A DNA stretch of 19,768 nt from Oscillospiraceae bacterium (GTDB taxonomy: Bacteria > Bacillota > Clostridia > Oscillospirales > Oscillospiraceae): positions 1-19,768 of the forward strand of contig JAEDNR010000033.1 in assembly GCA_016302405.1 (NCBI GenBank), read 5' to 3'. The notes under the pieces are model-generated. The model made no database searches. It was not told the DNA's origin and saw only the letters and a program-made list of their open reading frames with translations. Position 1 is the first letter of the stretch. Each line of letters starts with the position of its first letter. Made by a program: the position numbers and the translations under genes. Of this stretch, positions 7,963-14,564 are shown piece by piece.

Positions 7963-8482
7963 GCGTCTGATTATTTTCACCGACAGCGGGGATACCATCA
8001 TCGACGAGGGCAGCCAGGTCTTTGACGACCGGGGCATCGTCCAGCGGGCGGAGCTCATTCCCGGGGCGGGGGAGGTCTTAAAGCAGCTCCACGATGAGGG
8101 CTTTCCCATTGCCCTGGTTGCTGACGGCGAGTGGGAGTCTTTCCAGAATGTGTACCGCCTGAACGGTCTGGGATACTGCTTCGACCAGTGGATCGTGTCG
8201 GAGGTGGTGGGCAAGCAGAAGCCGGAGCCCATCATGTTTGAGACTGCCTTTCAGAAGATGGGCCTGACGGATGCGGACAAGCCCCGGATCGTGATGATCG
8301 GCAATAACCTGAAAAAGGATATTGCGGGAGCCAACCGGATGGGCCTGACCTCCATCTGGCTGGATTGGTCAAAGCGGTATTTCCACACCGTGGAGGAGCC
8401 GGACTGGCAGCCGGATTACACCGTGCACACCCCCCAGGAGCTGATCCCCCTCCTGCACCGGCTGAATGACGCCCTGGCGTAA
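7955..8482 (+). CDS. HAD-superfamily protein with altered catalytic motifs
   Basis: A 175-residue HAD-fold protein. The start at 7955 overlaps the end of the upstream ATPase gene by 8 nt, with AAGGGG 7 nt before it. Motif I reads FTDSGDTIID, so the nucleophile D10 is kept but the acid/base Asp expected two residues on is Gly12, with an Asp at 13 instead of the usual Gly. Motif II, usually Ser or Thr, appears as Ala56 in LVADG. Motif III Lys89 (KQKPEP) is present. Motif IV is IGNNLKKDI, with Asn117 for the first Asp and D122 kept. Cap sequence is short (about residues 15-50). Its place among sugar genes suggests action on a sugar phosphate, but the altered motifs make activity uncertain. Confidence 0.88.
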   Translation: MNKRLIIFTDSGDTIIDEGSQVFDDRGIVQRAELIPGAGEVLKQLHDEGFPIALVADGEWESFQNVYRLNGLGYCFDQWIVSEVVGKQKPEPIMFETAFQKMGLTDADKPRIVMIGNNLKKDIAGANRMGLTSIWLDWSKRYFHTVEEPDWQPDYTVHTPQELIPLLHRLNDALA

Positions 8483-8507
8483 CGGGAAAAGTGGGGGGTT
8501 ATAAATC

Positions 8508-9596
8508 ATGATAACGACATATAAATCGGCTGCGGAAGAGAAGCTTTCCAGGCTTGTGGAGGCCTTCACTCCCATCCTCTATGAGGATGACGAGCAGTTC
8601 CTGGAGAACATGAAGGGCAGCAATCTGGCAGGCGACGACATCCGCAAATACCGGCACTGGGAGTGGACCCAGGGCGTGGGCCTGTACGGGCTGTGGCGGC
8701 TGTTCGAAAAGACCCGGGACGAAAAGTACCTGGACATTCTGACCACCTATTTTGACAATCAGATGACTGTGGGCTTTCCCGCCCTCAATGTGAATACCGT
8801 CACCCCCTTTCTTACCATGTCTTATGTGGGCGAATACCTGGGGTCTGAAAAGTACCTGGCCCCCTGCCGGGAAAGCGCGGCCTGGATTATGGCCCATTTC
8901 CCCAGAACCAGGGAGGGAGGCTTCCAGCACATGACCTCCGACACCCTCAACGACCAGGAGCTGTGGGACGACACCCTGTTTATGACGGTGCTGTTCCTGG
9001 CGAACATGGGGCGGATTGAGGGAAAGCGGGAATACATCGAGGAAGCCCAGTACCAGTTCCTGCTCCACGCCAAGTACCTGGCAGACCGGGAAACGGGGCT
9101 GTGGTATCACGGCTGGACCTTTAACGGACGGCATAATTTCGCCGGGGCCTTCTGGGGCCGGGGCAACTGCTGGATCACCATTGCCATTCCGGAATTTCTG
9201 GGCATGGTGGACTGCGCCCCCGCCGTCCGCAGGATGCTGACGGAGCTGCTGCGGGCCCAGGTGGAGAGTCTCGTAAAATATCAGGATGAAAGCGGTATGT
9301 GGCACACCGTCATTGACGACAGGGACTCCTATGTGGAGACCAGCGCCAGCTGCGGCTTCGCCTACGGCATCCTCCGGGGGGTTCACGCGGGACTCCTGGA
9401 CAAAAGGTATGCGGAAGCCGCCATGAAGGCCCTGGATCCCATTCTGGGCTACATCGCGGACGACGGCGTTGTGAACCAGGTGTCCTACGGCACCCCCATG
9501 GGCCGGGAGAGCAAGGACTTCTATAAGAAGATCCCCATTCAGCCCATGCCCTACGGCCAGGCCCTGGCCATGCTGCTGCTCATTGAGCTGCAATAA
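8508..9596 (+). CDS. GH105 unsaturated (rhamno)galacturonyl/glucuronyl hydrolase
   Basis: A 362-residue cytoplasmic enzyme of the GH88/GH105 (alpha/alpha)6-barrel type, closest in appearance to YteR/YesR. These enzymes hydrate the 4,5 double bond of the unsaturated uronic acid left by polysaccharide lyases and so release it. Visible motifs are HWEWTQGVGLYGL near residues 47-59, WDDTLFM at 153-159 (D155 aligns with the catalytic Asp of YteR), and WGRGNCW at 216-222, where the family usually has RGNGW, so Cys221 is unusual. YGQALAMLLLIEL at the C-terminus is typical. There is no signal peptide. A G-rich site (8493-8498) precedes the ATG, 26 nt after the HAD gene. Its presence implies that lyase-made oligosaccharides enter the cell. 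Confidence 0.9.
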   Translation: MITTYKSAAEEKLSRLVEAFTPILYEDDEQFLENMKGSNLAGDDIRKYRHWEWTQGVGLYGLWRLFEKTRDEKYLDILTTYFDNQMTVGFPALNVNTVTPFLTMSYVGEYLGSEKYLAPCRESAAWIMAHFPRTREGGFQHMTSDTLNDQELWDDTLFMTVLFLANMGRIEGKREYIEEAQYQFLLHAKYLADRETGLWYHGWTFNGRHNFAGAFWGRGNCWITIAIPEFLGMVDCAPAVRRMLTELLRAQVESLVKYQDESGMWHTVIDDRDSYVETSASCGFAYGILRGVHAGLLDKRYAEAAMKALDPILGYIADDGVVNQVSYGTPMGRESKDFYKKIPIQPMPYGQALAMLLLIELQ

Positions 9597-9602
9597 ACAT
9601 TG

Positions 9603-9650
9603 AACGCGGTTCCTCCGCCCCCAAGATGGGGGCGGGGAATTCGCGCGTTT
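9603..9650 (+). terminator. Likely terminator after the GH105 gene
   Basis: An 8-bp perfect stem CCGCCCCC/GGGGGCGG (9615-9622 and 9628-9635) with a 5-nt loop lies inside a weaker outer pairing AACGCG/CGCGTT. It starts just after the stop codon. The T run is short (three bases), so termination may be incomplete and the GH38 gene might be reached by read-through. Confidence 0.5.
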
Positions 9651-9663
9651 AGAGAAAAAAGAA

Positions 9664-9691
9664 TTGACAATTGAGAGTGGACAATGGACAA
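9664..9691 (+). repeat. Tandem heptad block (TTGACAA-like, four units)
   Basis: Units TTGACAA, TTGAGAG, TGGACAA, TGGACAA follow each other with period 7. This is the same unit family as the arms of elements A and B, and its TGGACAA variants resemble the GGAAAGT units in element C. No AAATTCCAATTT end is found next to it, so it is probably a remnant. An oppositely oriented block lies at 10244-10264. Confidence 0.75.
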
Positions 9692-9733
9692 TTAAGGTGT
9701 AAGGTGCCGATTGCCTTTGCGCAGAAAACAGAC

Positions 9734-9745
9734 AAATTGGAATTT
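9734..9745 (+). repeat. Unpaired AAATTGGAATTT terminal motif
   Basis: An exact copy of the element end, followed at once by a small hairpin GCCC-GCA-GGGC, as other ends are. No complementary right end is seen before the next left end at 9894, so this is likely a broken or nested element. The stretch 9746-9893 otherwise shows only the hairpin listed next. Confidence 0.65.
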
Positions 9746-9814
9746 GCCCGCAGGGCGGGCGGCCAAGTCGTGACGAACCTGGTCTGTGGTCGCTTCTGCC
9801 CTCTTAATTTAGGT

Positions 9815-9835
9815 ATGATTGCCCCCGGCAATCAT
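9815..9835. repeat. Perfect 9-bp hairpin with CCC loop
   Basis: ATGATTGCC, CCC, GGCAATCAT forms a perfect stem-loop. It is followed by TAGGATTTTG, so it could act as a weak terminator on the plus strand, or be another palindromic repeat piece. Confidence 0.5.
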
Positions 9836-9923
9836 TAGGATTTTGATTCACTGCGTGCAGCACCACCCGCTCGGTAACGTTCTATGGTTCGATAAATTGG
9901 AATTTAGCGGGCTATCGACTTTC

Positions 9924-9970
9924 CTGTCATTGCGAGCCAGTTCTCAAACTGGCGTGGCAATCTCCATCGA
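9924..9970 (+). repeat. REP-like palindromic repeat, copy 2
   Basis: Begins CTGTCATTGCGAG, contains a perfect hairpin at 9936-9953 (GCCAGTT, loop CTCA, AACTGGC) and ends GTGGCAATCTCCATCGA. It is the best-preserved copy in the window. Confidence 0.8.
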
Positions 9971-9996
9971 ATTCCGGGGCCAAGAACGTCATACGC

Positions 9997-10130
9997 CGTA
10001 GGGGCGCTCATTGAGCGCCCGGCAGAGAAATTTCTGTTATCCAGATTTCTATCGGCGAAAAGGTTCCTTTTACCGGATATTTGTTACAAAATTGGAACAT
10101 TTCCGCGGGCGCTCAATGAGCGCCCCTACG
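9997..10130. repeat. Pair of exact 25-bp inverted repeats around an 84-nt loop
   Basis: Arms at 9997-10021 and 10106-10130 are exact reverse complements over 25 bp. Each arm is itself a hairpin, GGGCGCTCA/TGAGCGCCC around one base. The exact match suggests recent origin or sequence homogenisation compared with the decayed flanking REP copies. The loop carries an altered end-like motif, AAATTGGAACATTT (10089-10102). Confidence 0.85.
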
Positions 10131-10156
10131 AGGTAAGACGAAAAGCAGCCCGAAAG

Positions 10157-10205
10157 TCGATGGAGATTCCCACACCACTTAAGCGGACTGGTTCTTAAAT
10201 GACAG
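10157..10205 (-). repeat. REP-like palindromic repeat, copy 3 (decayed)
   Basis: On the minus strand it reads CTGTCATTTAAGAACCAGT and ends GTGGGAATCTCCATCGA, matching copies 1 and 2 at both ends. The stem is partly lost in the middle. It is inverted relative to copy 2 and completes the symmetry of element D. Confidence 0.7.
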
Positions 10206-10243
10206 TGTTGTTCGGGGCGCGCGCTCACCTCTACAAATTCCAA

Positions 10244-10264
10244 TTGTCCACTGTCAATTGTCAA
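10244..10264 (-). repeat. Tandem heptad block next to the GH38 start
   Basis: Units TTGTCCA, CTGTCAA, TTGTCAA (complement TTGACAA family) abut the right end of element D and stop 10 nt before the GH38 ribosome binding site. They may be the right arm of an older element whose left arm is at 9664-9691. Confidence 0.65.
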
Positions 10265-10287
10265 TTCACTATTGGAGGTGACCCGTT

Positions 10288-13245
10288 TTGATCGATATGG
10301 GCAGGCAATGGGCCGACCGGCTCCGGATCTGGTCGGAACAGTTTGATAAGCATTTTTACCGGAAATACCGTACCCTGGCGGTGGAATTCTTTCCCACCAT
10401 GGAAAGGCTCCCCCTTGCCCTGGCGGAGGCGGGGCCCTTTTCCCCCGCGCCGGTTGGGATGAAATGGGGAAGAAAGTGGGAGTACGGGTGGTTCCGCACG
10501 GCGTTCACCGTCCCGGCGGAGCTGGAGGGGCAGCGCCTGGTGCTTACCCTGGGCACCGCTCCGGAAATGCTGGTGTTCGTAAACGGGAAAGAAGCCGGTT
10601 CCATTGACCGTCAGCACCACTATCTTACTCTGACCCGTAATGCCCGGACAGGAACCACCTACCGGATTCTTGCCGAGTGCTACGCGGGCCACGGCGTCCG
10701 GAACGAGGGGGCTGGCCCGGTGGGCTTCGAAGAGGAATCCGTTCCGGAGCCGCCGGAAGCCCAGGTCACCCTGGGGGACTCCGCCATCGGAATCTGGAAT
10801 GAGCCGGTTTTCCAGGCGGCCATGGACTACCGTACCCTGTACAGCCTCTTAAAAAAGCTTCCCGACAGGAGTCTCAGGGCCATGAGGATCCTGGCAGGGC
10901 TGAAGCAGTTTACTTATATCGCAGACTTTGAGCTGCCGGAACCGGACCTGACGGAAAGCATCGTACAGGCGGACGCGGTTCTTAAACCCCTGCTTGCCTG
11001 CAAAAACGGCTCCACCGCCCCGGAATTCACGGTCTTCGGCCAGTCCCACTTAGACCTTGCCTGGCTGTGGCCGGAGGCGGAGACCCTGCGCAAGACCGCA
11101 AGGACTTACACGAACCAGCTTTCCCTCATGGAAGAATACCCGGACTACCGGTTTCTTCTGTGCGAGCCGCCCATTCTGGAATATCTGAAGCAGTGGTATC
11201 CCGATGTGTTTGACCGGGTAAAGGCAGGGGTCCGGGAGGGAAAATTCTACCCTGACGGCGCTGTCTGGGTGGAGTCGGATACCAATATCCCCTCCGGCGA
11301 GAGCCTGATCCGCCAGACGGTGTGGGGAAAGCGGTGGTACCGCCGGGAGCTGGACACGAACAGCCGGATGGCCTGGATGCCGGATACCTTCGGCTTCTCC
11401 GCCGCCCTGCCCCAGATCCTGAAAAAATGCGGCGTACCCTATTTTGCCACCCAGAAGCTGCTGCGCCAGGACCCGGAGGCGGCCCCCTTCCCCTATAACC
11501 TGTTCTGGTGGGAGGGGCTGGATGGCAGCCGGGTGTTGGCCCACATTTATAAGAAAAACAACGCGGTTTTCCGCCCGGAGGATTTGATTACCCGGTGGGA
11601 GGAAGATCGGATTCAGACGGAAAATATGGACGGCATGCTCTTTCCCTACGGCTACGGGGACGGCGGCGGCGGCCCCACCCGGGAGATGGTGGAGACGGCC
11701 CGGCGTTGTACCGATCTGGAGGGTGCGCCCCGCTGCCGTATGGAAAGCCCGGAAACGTTCTTTGACCGGCAGGAAAACGTGGAAAACGCGTACAGCGGCG
11801 AGCTGTATCTTGCCTGGCACCGGGGCACATTGACCGCCCAGGCGGAAACCAAGCGGGGCATCCGGAAAGCGGAGGTGGCCCTGAAGCAGGCTGAGTACCA
11901 CGCAGCCCGGGGAATGCTCCTGGGAAAGAGCACCCATCCCGAAGCGCTGGACGCGTTGTGGAAGACCCTGCTTTTCCAGCAGTTTCATGACATTGCCGCG
12001 GGGGCGGGCATCCGCCGGGTGCATGAGGAAGCGGAAGCAGCACTGGAAAGCGTCATCCAAGGGGCCGAGGCGCTGACTGCGGAAGCTCTGGGTACCCCCG
12101 GCGACACCCGGATGGTCTATAACCACCTTTGCTGGGACCGGACCTACCGGGGATACACGATCCCCGCCCAGGGCTGCCGCCTGGTGGGGGCTGCCCCCGG
12201 GTGGACAAGCTTTGCCCGGGCGTATACCGACGGGGACGGCTTTGTGCTGGAAAATTCCAACCTTACCTGCCGTGTAAACAACCTGGGAGAGCTGGTCAGC
12301 CTGCGCATTGCCGGGGAGGATAAGGAGTTCCTGTCCGGGCCGGGAAATCGGCTTCTTATGTTCAAGGACGTGAATACCTGCTACGACGCCTGGGAGCTGG
12401 GGAGCATGTATGAAAACCTGCCCGTCCCCCTGAAGGGCCCGGCAAGCGTAGAAATCCTTTCAGAGGAAGACGGGGCGGCCCTTCTGGTGACCAGGACCAT
12501 CCACAACTCCCTTTGGAAACAGAAAATTTTCCTGGGTCACGACGCCAGGCGGCTGGACTTCATCACAGAGCTAAACTGGAACGAGCGGCACAAACTGCTG
12601 AAAACGGCCTTCCCCGTGGCGGTTTACGCCCGGGATGCCGTCCAGGAGATTCAGTTTGGTTACCACCGCCGTCCCACCCACCGCTCCCGGCAGCATGACC
12701 GGGACCAGTACGAGGTGTGTAACCACCGCTATACCGCGGTGTACGACGGCGGCGCCGGGGCGGCGGTGCTCAACGACTGCAAGTACGGGGTCAGCGTCCA
12801 GGGCAGCGAAATTCGCCTGTCCCTGATGCGCGCGCCCCTGATGCCGGATATGCGGGCGGATCAGGGGGTCCACCAGTTTACCTATTCCATTTATCCGTTC
12901 CTGGGCGCTTTCGCGGACAGCGGCACGGTGCGCCAGGCGGCGGAGCTGAATGAACCGGTGCAGCTGGGCAGCCCGGAAGCGGACCGCACAGGCCCCATCT
13001 TCCTGCCGGAGGCGGAAAACATCATCGTTGACACGGTGAAGCCCGCGGACAGCCTGCCCGACGCGATCCTCGTCCGGGTCTACGAGGCCATGGGGCGGGA
13101 GACGGTAACCCCCGTCCGGGTGTCGGACCGGGTGAAAAAAGTAACCGAAACAGACATGCTGGAAGAAAACGGCGTTTGCCGGGCGCTTCCCCTGTCCCTC
13201 CATTTCGGCCCATTTGAAATCAAGACACTGCTTTTGCGTTTGTAA
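10288..13245 (+). CDS. GH38 alpha-mannosidase
   Basis: A 985-residue cytoplasmic zinc glycosidase that removes alpha-linked mannose. Residues 1-240 form the N-terminal beta-rich domain of long bacterial and vacuolar-type GH38 enzymes. The catalytic domain starts with FGQSHLDLAWLWPE (zinc ligands H254 and D256), continues with the nucleophile D366 in WMPDTFGFSAALPQ and has PYGYGDGGGGPT downstream. The fourth zinc ligand H567 lies in LFQQFHDIAAG. The remainder is the C-terminal beta domain. All expected metal and catalytic residues are present. A TTG start at 10288 is preferred because GGAGGTG (10274-10280) is 7 nt upstream; the in-frame ATG at 10297 is 16 nt away. The kinase gene follows after 14 nt, suggesting that released mannose is phosphorylated. 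Confidence 0.95.
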   Translation: MIDMGRQWADRLRIWSEQFDKHFYRKYRTLAVEFFPTMERLPLALAEAGPFSPAPVGMKWGRKWEYGWFRTAFTVPAELEGQRLVLTLGTAPEMLVFVNGKEAGSIDRQHHYLTLTRNARTGTTYRILAECYAGHGVRNEGAGPVGFEEESVPEPPEAQVTLGDSAIGIWNEPVFQAAMDYRTLYSLLKKLPDRSLRAMRILAGLKQFTYIADFELPEPDLTESIVQADAVLKPLLACKNGSTAPEFTVFGQSHLDLAWLWPEAETLRKTARTYTNQLSLMEEYPDYRFLLCEPPILEYLKQWYPDVFDRVKAGVREGKFYPDGAVWVESDTNIPSGESLIRQTVWGKRWYRRELDTNSRMAWMPDTFGFSAALPQILKKCGVPYFATQKLLRQDPEAAPFPYNLFWWEGLDGSRVLAHIYKKNNAVFRPEDLITRWEEDRIQTENMDGMLFPYGYGDGGGGPTREMVETARRCTDLEGAPRCRMESPETFFDRQENVENAYSGELYLAWHRGTLTAQAETKRGIRKAEVALKQAEYHAARGMLLGKSTHPEALDALWKTLLFQQFHDIAAGAGIRRVHEEAEAALESVIQGAEALTAEALGTPGDTRMVYNHLCWDRTYRGYTIPAQGCRLVGAAPGWTSFARAYTDGDGFVLENSNLTCRVNNLGELVSLRIAGEDKEFLSGPGNRLLMFKDVNTCYDAWELGSMYENLPVPLKGPASVEILSEEDGAALLVTRTIHNSLWKQKIFLGHDARRLDFITELNWNERHKLLKTAFPVAVYARDAVQEIQFGYHRRPTHRSRQHDRDQYEVCNHRYTAVYDGGAGAAVLNDCKYGVSVQGSEIRLSLMRAPLMPDMRADQGVHQFTYSIYPFLGAFADSGTVRQAAELNEPVQLGSPEADRTGPIFLPEAENIIVDTVKPADSLPDAILVRVYEAMGRETVTPVRVSDRVKKVTETDMLEENGVCRALPLSLHFGPFEIKTLLLRL

Positions 13246-13259
13246 AGGGAGGGTATCGT

Positions 13260-14210
13260 ATGTACTGGATGGGAATTGACTTTGGCGGTACCAGCATCGT
13301 GACCGGGCTGGTGGGCGAAAACAAAACCATTGTTGACCGGGTCAGTGTCAGGACCCGGGTGCCCCGGCCCATTGAAGAAATGGCCGACGATATGGCGGAT
13401 ATGGTACGAACGCTTATGGAGCGAAACGGTGTCCGGAAGGACGAGATCCGCTCCGTGGGCGTGGGGGTCCCCTGCACCGCCAACGAGGAAACCGGGCACA
13501 TGGAGGACGCCAACAACTTAGGCTTTGACGATGTGGCCTTTGTCCCTCTGCTGGAAGAAAAGCTGGGCCTGCCTGTGCGTATCGGAAACGATGCCAACGC
13601 CGCCGCCTGGGGCGAGTATATGGCGGGGGATTACCCGGAGGACTCCATGCTCATGGTGACCTTGGGCACCGGCATCGGCGGCGGGATCATCCTGAACCGG
13701 AAGCTCTGGTCGGGAGTAAACTACGCCGCGGGAGAGTTCGGCCACATGACATTGTGCATGGGCGGTGTGCCCTGCACCTGCGGCCGCCGGGGCTGCTTTG
13801 AGGCCTACGGCTCCGCTACCGCCCTGGCTTCCCAGGCAAGGGGGAGAATGGCGGTTGACAAAAACACGATCCTGTGGCAGCTGTGTGGGGGCGACCCCAT
13901 GCAGGTGGAGGCCAAAACCGTCTTTGACGGGGCCTGGGCCGGGGACACAGCCTGTATGGAGCTGGTGGACCGGTATACCGACTACCTGGCCGAGGGCATT
14001 GCCAGCCTGATCAATATTTTCCAGCCCGCCCTGGTGTGCGTGGGCGGCGGCGTCAGCCGGGCGGGGGACAAGCTGCTCACCCCCCTGCGGAAAAAGACGG
14101 CGGAAAAGATCTACTCCCGGAACGCAAAGCGCAACGCCCGAATCGTTCTGGCCCAGCTGGGCAACGACGCCGGGATCCTGGGCGCGGCCCTGCTGGGAGA
14201 AGACAGTTGA
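13260..14210 (+). CDS. ROK-family sugar kinase (glucokinase or mannokinase type)
   Basis: A 316-residue ROK kinase that phosphorylates a free hexose with ATP. The phosphate loop is GIDFGGTS (residues 5-12), the catalytic Asp is D111 in GNDANAAAWGE, and GTGIGGGII and GEFGHM precede the zinc site. That site is H162 with CTCGRRGC (C172, C174, C179), and FEAYGS follows. No DNA-binding N-terminal domain is present, so it is an enzyme and not a ROK repressor. GGGAGGG lies 6 nt upstream of the ATG. Its stop codon overlaps the -35 box of a predicted downstream promoter. Substrate could be glucose or mannose; the GH38 neighbour favours mannose, by inference. Confidence 0.93.
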   Translation: MYWMGIDFGGTSIVTGLVGENKTIVDRVSVRTRVPRPIEEMADDMADMVRTLMERNGVRKDEIRSVGVGVPCTANEETGHMEDANNLGFDDVAFVPLLEEKLGLPVRIGNDANAAAWGEYMAGDYPEDSMLMVTLGTGIGGGIILNRKLWSGVNYAAGEFGHMTLCMGGVPCTCGRRGCFEAYGSATALASQARGRMAVDKNTILWQLCGGDPMQVEAKTVFDGAWAGDTACMELVDRYTDYLAEGIASLINIFQPALVCVGGGVSRAGDKLLTPLRKKTAEKIYSRNAKRNARIVLAQLGNDAGILGAALLGEDS

Positions 14211-14234
14211 CACCCGGACCTTTTGCGGTATAAT
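14207..14234 (+). promoter_or_regulatory. Near-consensus sigma-A-type promoter
   Basis: Exact TTGACA (14207-14212) and exact TATAAT (14229-14234) are separated by 16 nt. The -35 box overlaps the TGA stop of the ROK gene. It would start transcription near 14241, giving a leader of over 300 nt that contains element B before the gene at 14565. Confidence 0.8.
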
Positions 14235-14299
14235 GCGATAGAGATATGAGATACAAGATATAAGATACTATGCTTATCGGGTTAACACGGCAGTAAGAC

Positions 14300-14486
14300 A
14301 AATTGGAATTTAGCGGCTCCGCCGAATTGACAATTGACAATTGACAGTTGACAATTGTTGTGTCCCTACGGGACGATTTTAAAAGAATTCCTTTTGTTTT
14401 CGTTCAAATTCTTTTTTTTAAATCATCCCGCAGGGATTCCTTAATTGTCAATTGTTCATTGTCAATTGTCAATTCAATTCCAATTT
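14300..14486 (+). repeat. Palindromic element B (heptad-type core, AAATTGGAATTT ends)
   Basis: A 187-bp element bounded by AAATTGGAATTT (14300-14311) and AATTCCAATTT (14476-14486). It aligns with the reverse complement of element A along its whole length. The left arm has mini-hairpin CGGC-TCC-GCCG, then TTGACAA-type heptads with one unit more than A, then hairpin GTCCC-TAC-GGGAC (14362-14374). The middle is AT-rich, followed by hairpin ATCCC-GCA-GGGAT (14425-14437) and complementary heptads. It lies in the predicted leader of the next gene. Apart from this element and the promoter, nothing else is seen in the 354-nt gap. Confidence 0.9.
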
Positions 14487-14564
14487 ATATACCTGCCGCG
14501 CAAGACCGATATGCGCATTCAACTGTCCTTTGTCAATTATCAACACGGTAAGGAGCAAGTAAGC

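Larger units (their letters stand above)
9894..10245 (+). repeat. Palindromic element D (REP-type core, AAATTGGAATTT ends)
   Basis: A 352-bp element bounded by AAATTGGAATTT (9894-9905) and AAATTCCAATT (10235-10245). The interior is arranged symmetrically about position 10063: a REP-like hairpin (9924-9970), a 25-bp repeat arm (9997-10021), a loop, the exact inverted arm (10106-10130) and an inverted, decayed REP-like copy (10157-10205). Paired coordinates sum to nearly the same value, so this is one large imperfect inverted repeat. It is downstream of the GH105 terminator and ends just before the GH38 ribosome binding site. No convincing promoter for GH38 is visible inside it. Confidence 0.8.

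Noticed and set aside
13260..14210. ROK gene as a transcriptional repressor
   Set aside because: There is no N-terminal helix-turn-helix domain and the catalytic Asp and phosphate loop are intact, so it is a kinase.
14445..14564. Forty-residue N-terminal extension of the uncharacterised protein
   Set aside because: It is translated from element B heptads (a recurring MSIVHCQLS-type artefact) and lacks a ribosome site; the start at 14565 has TAAGGAG.
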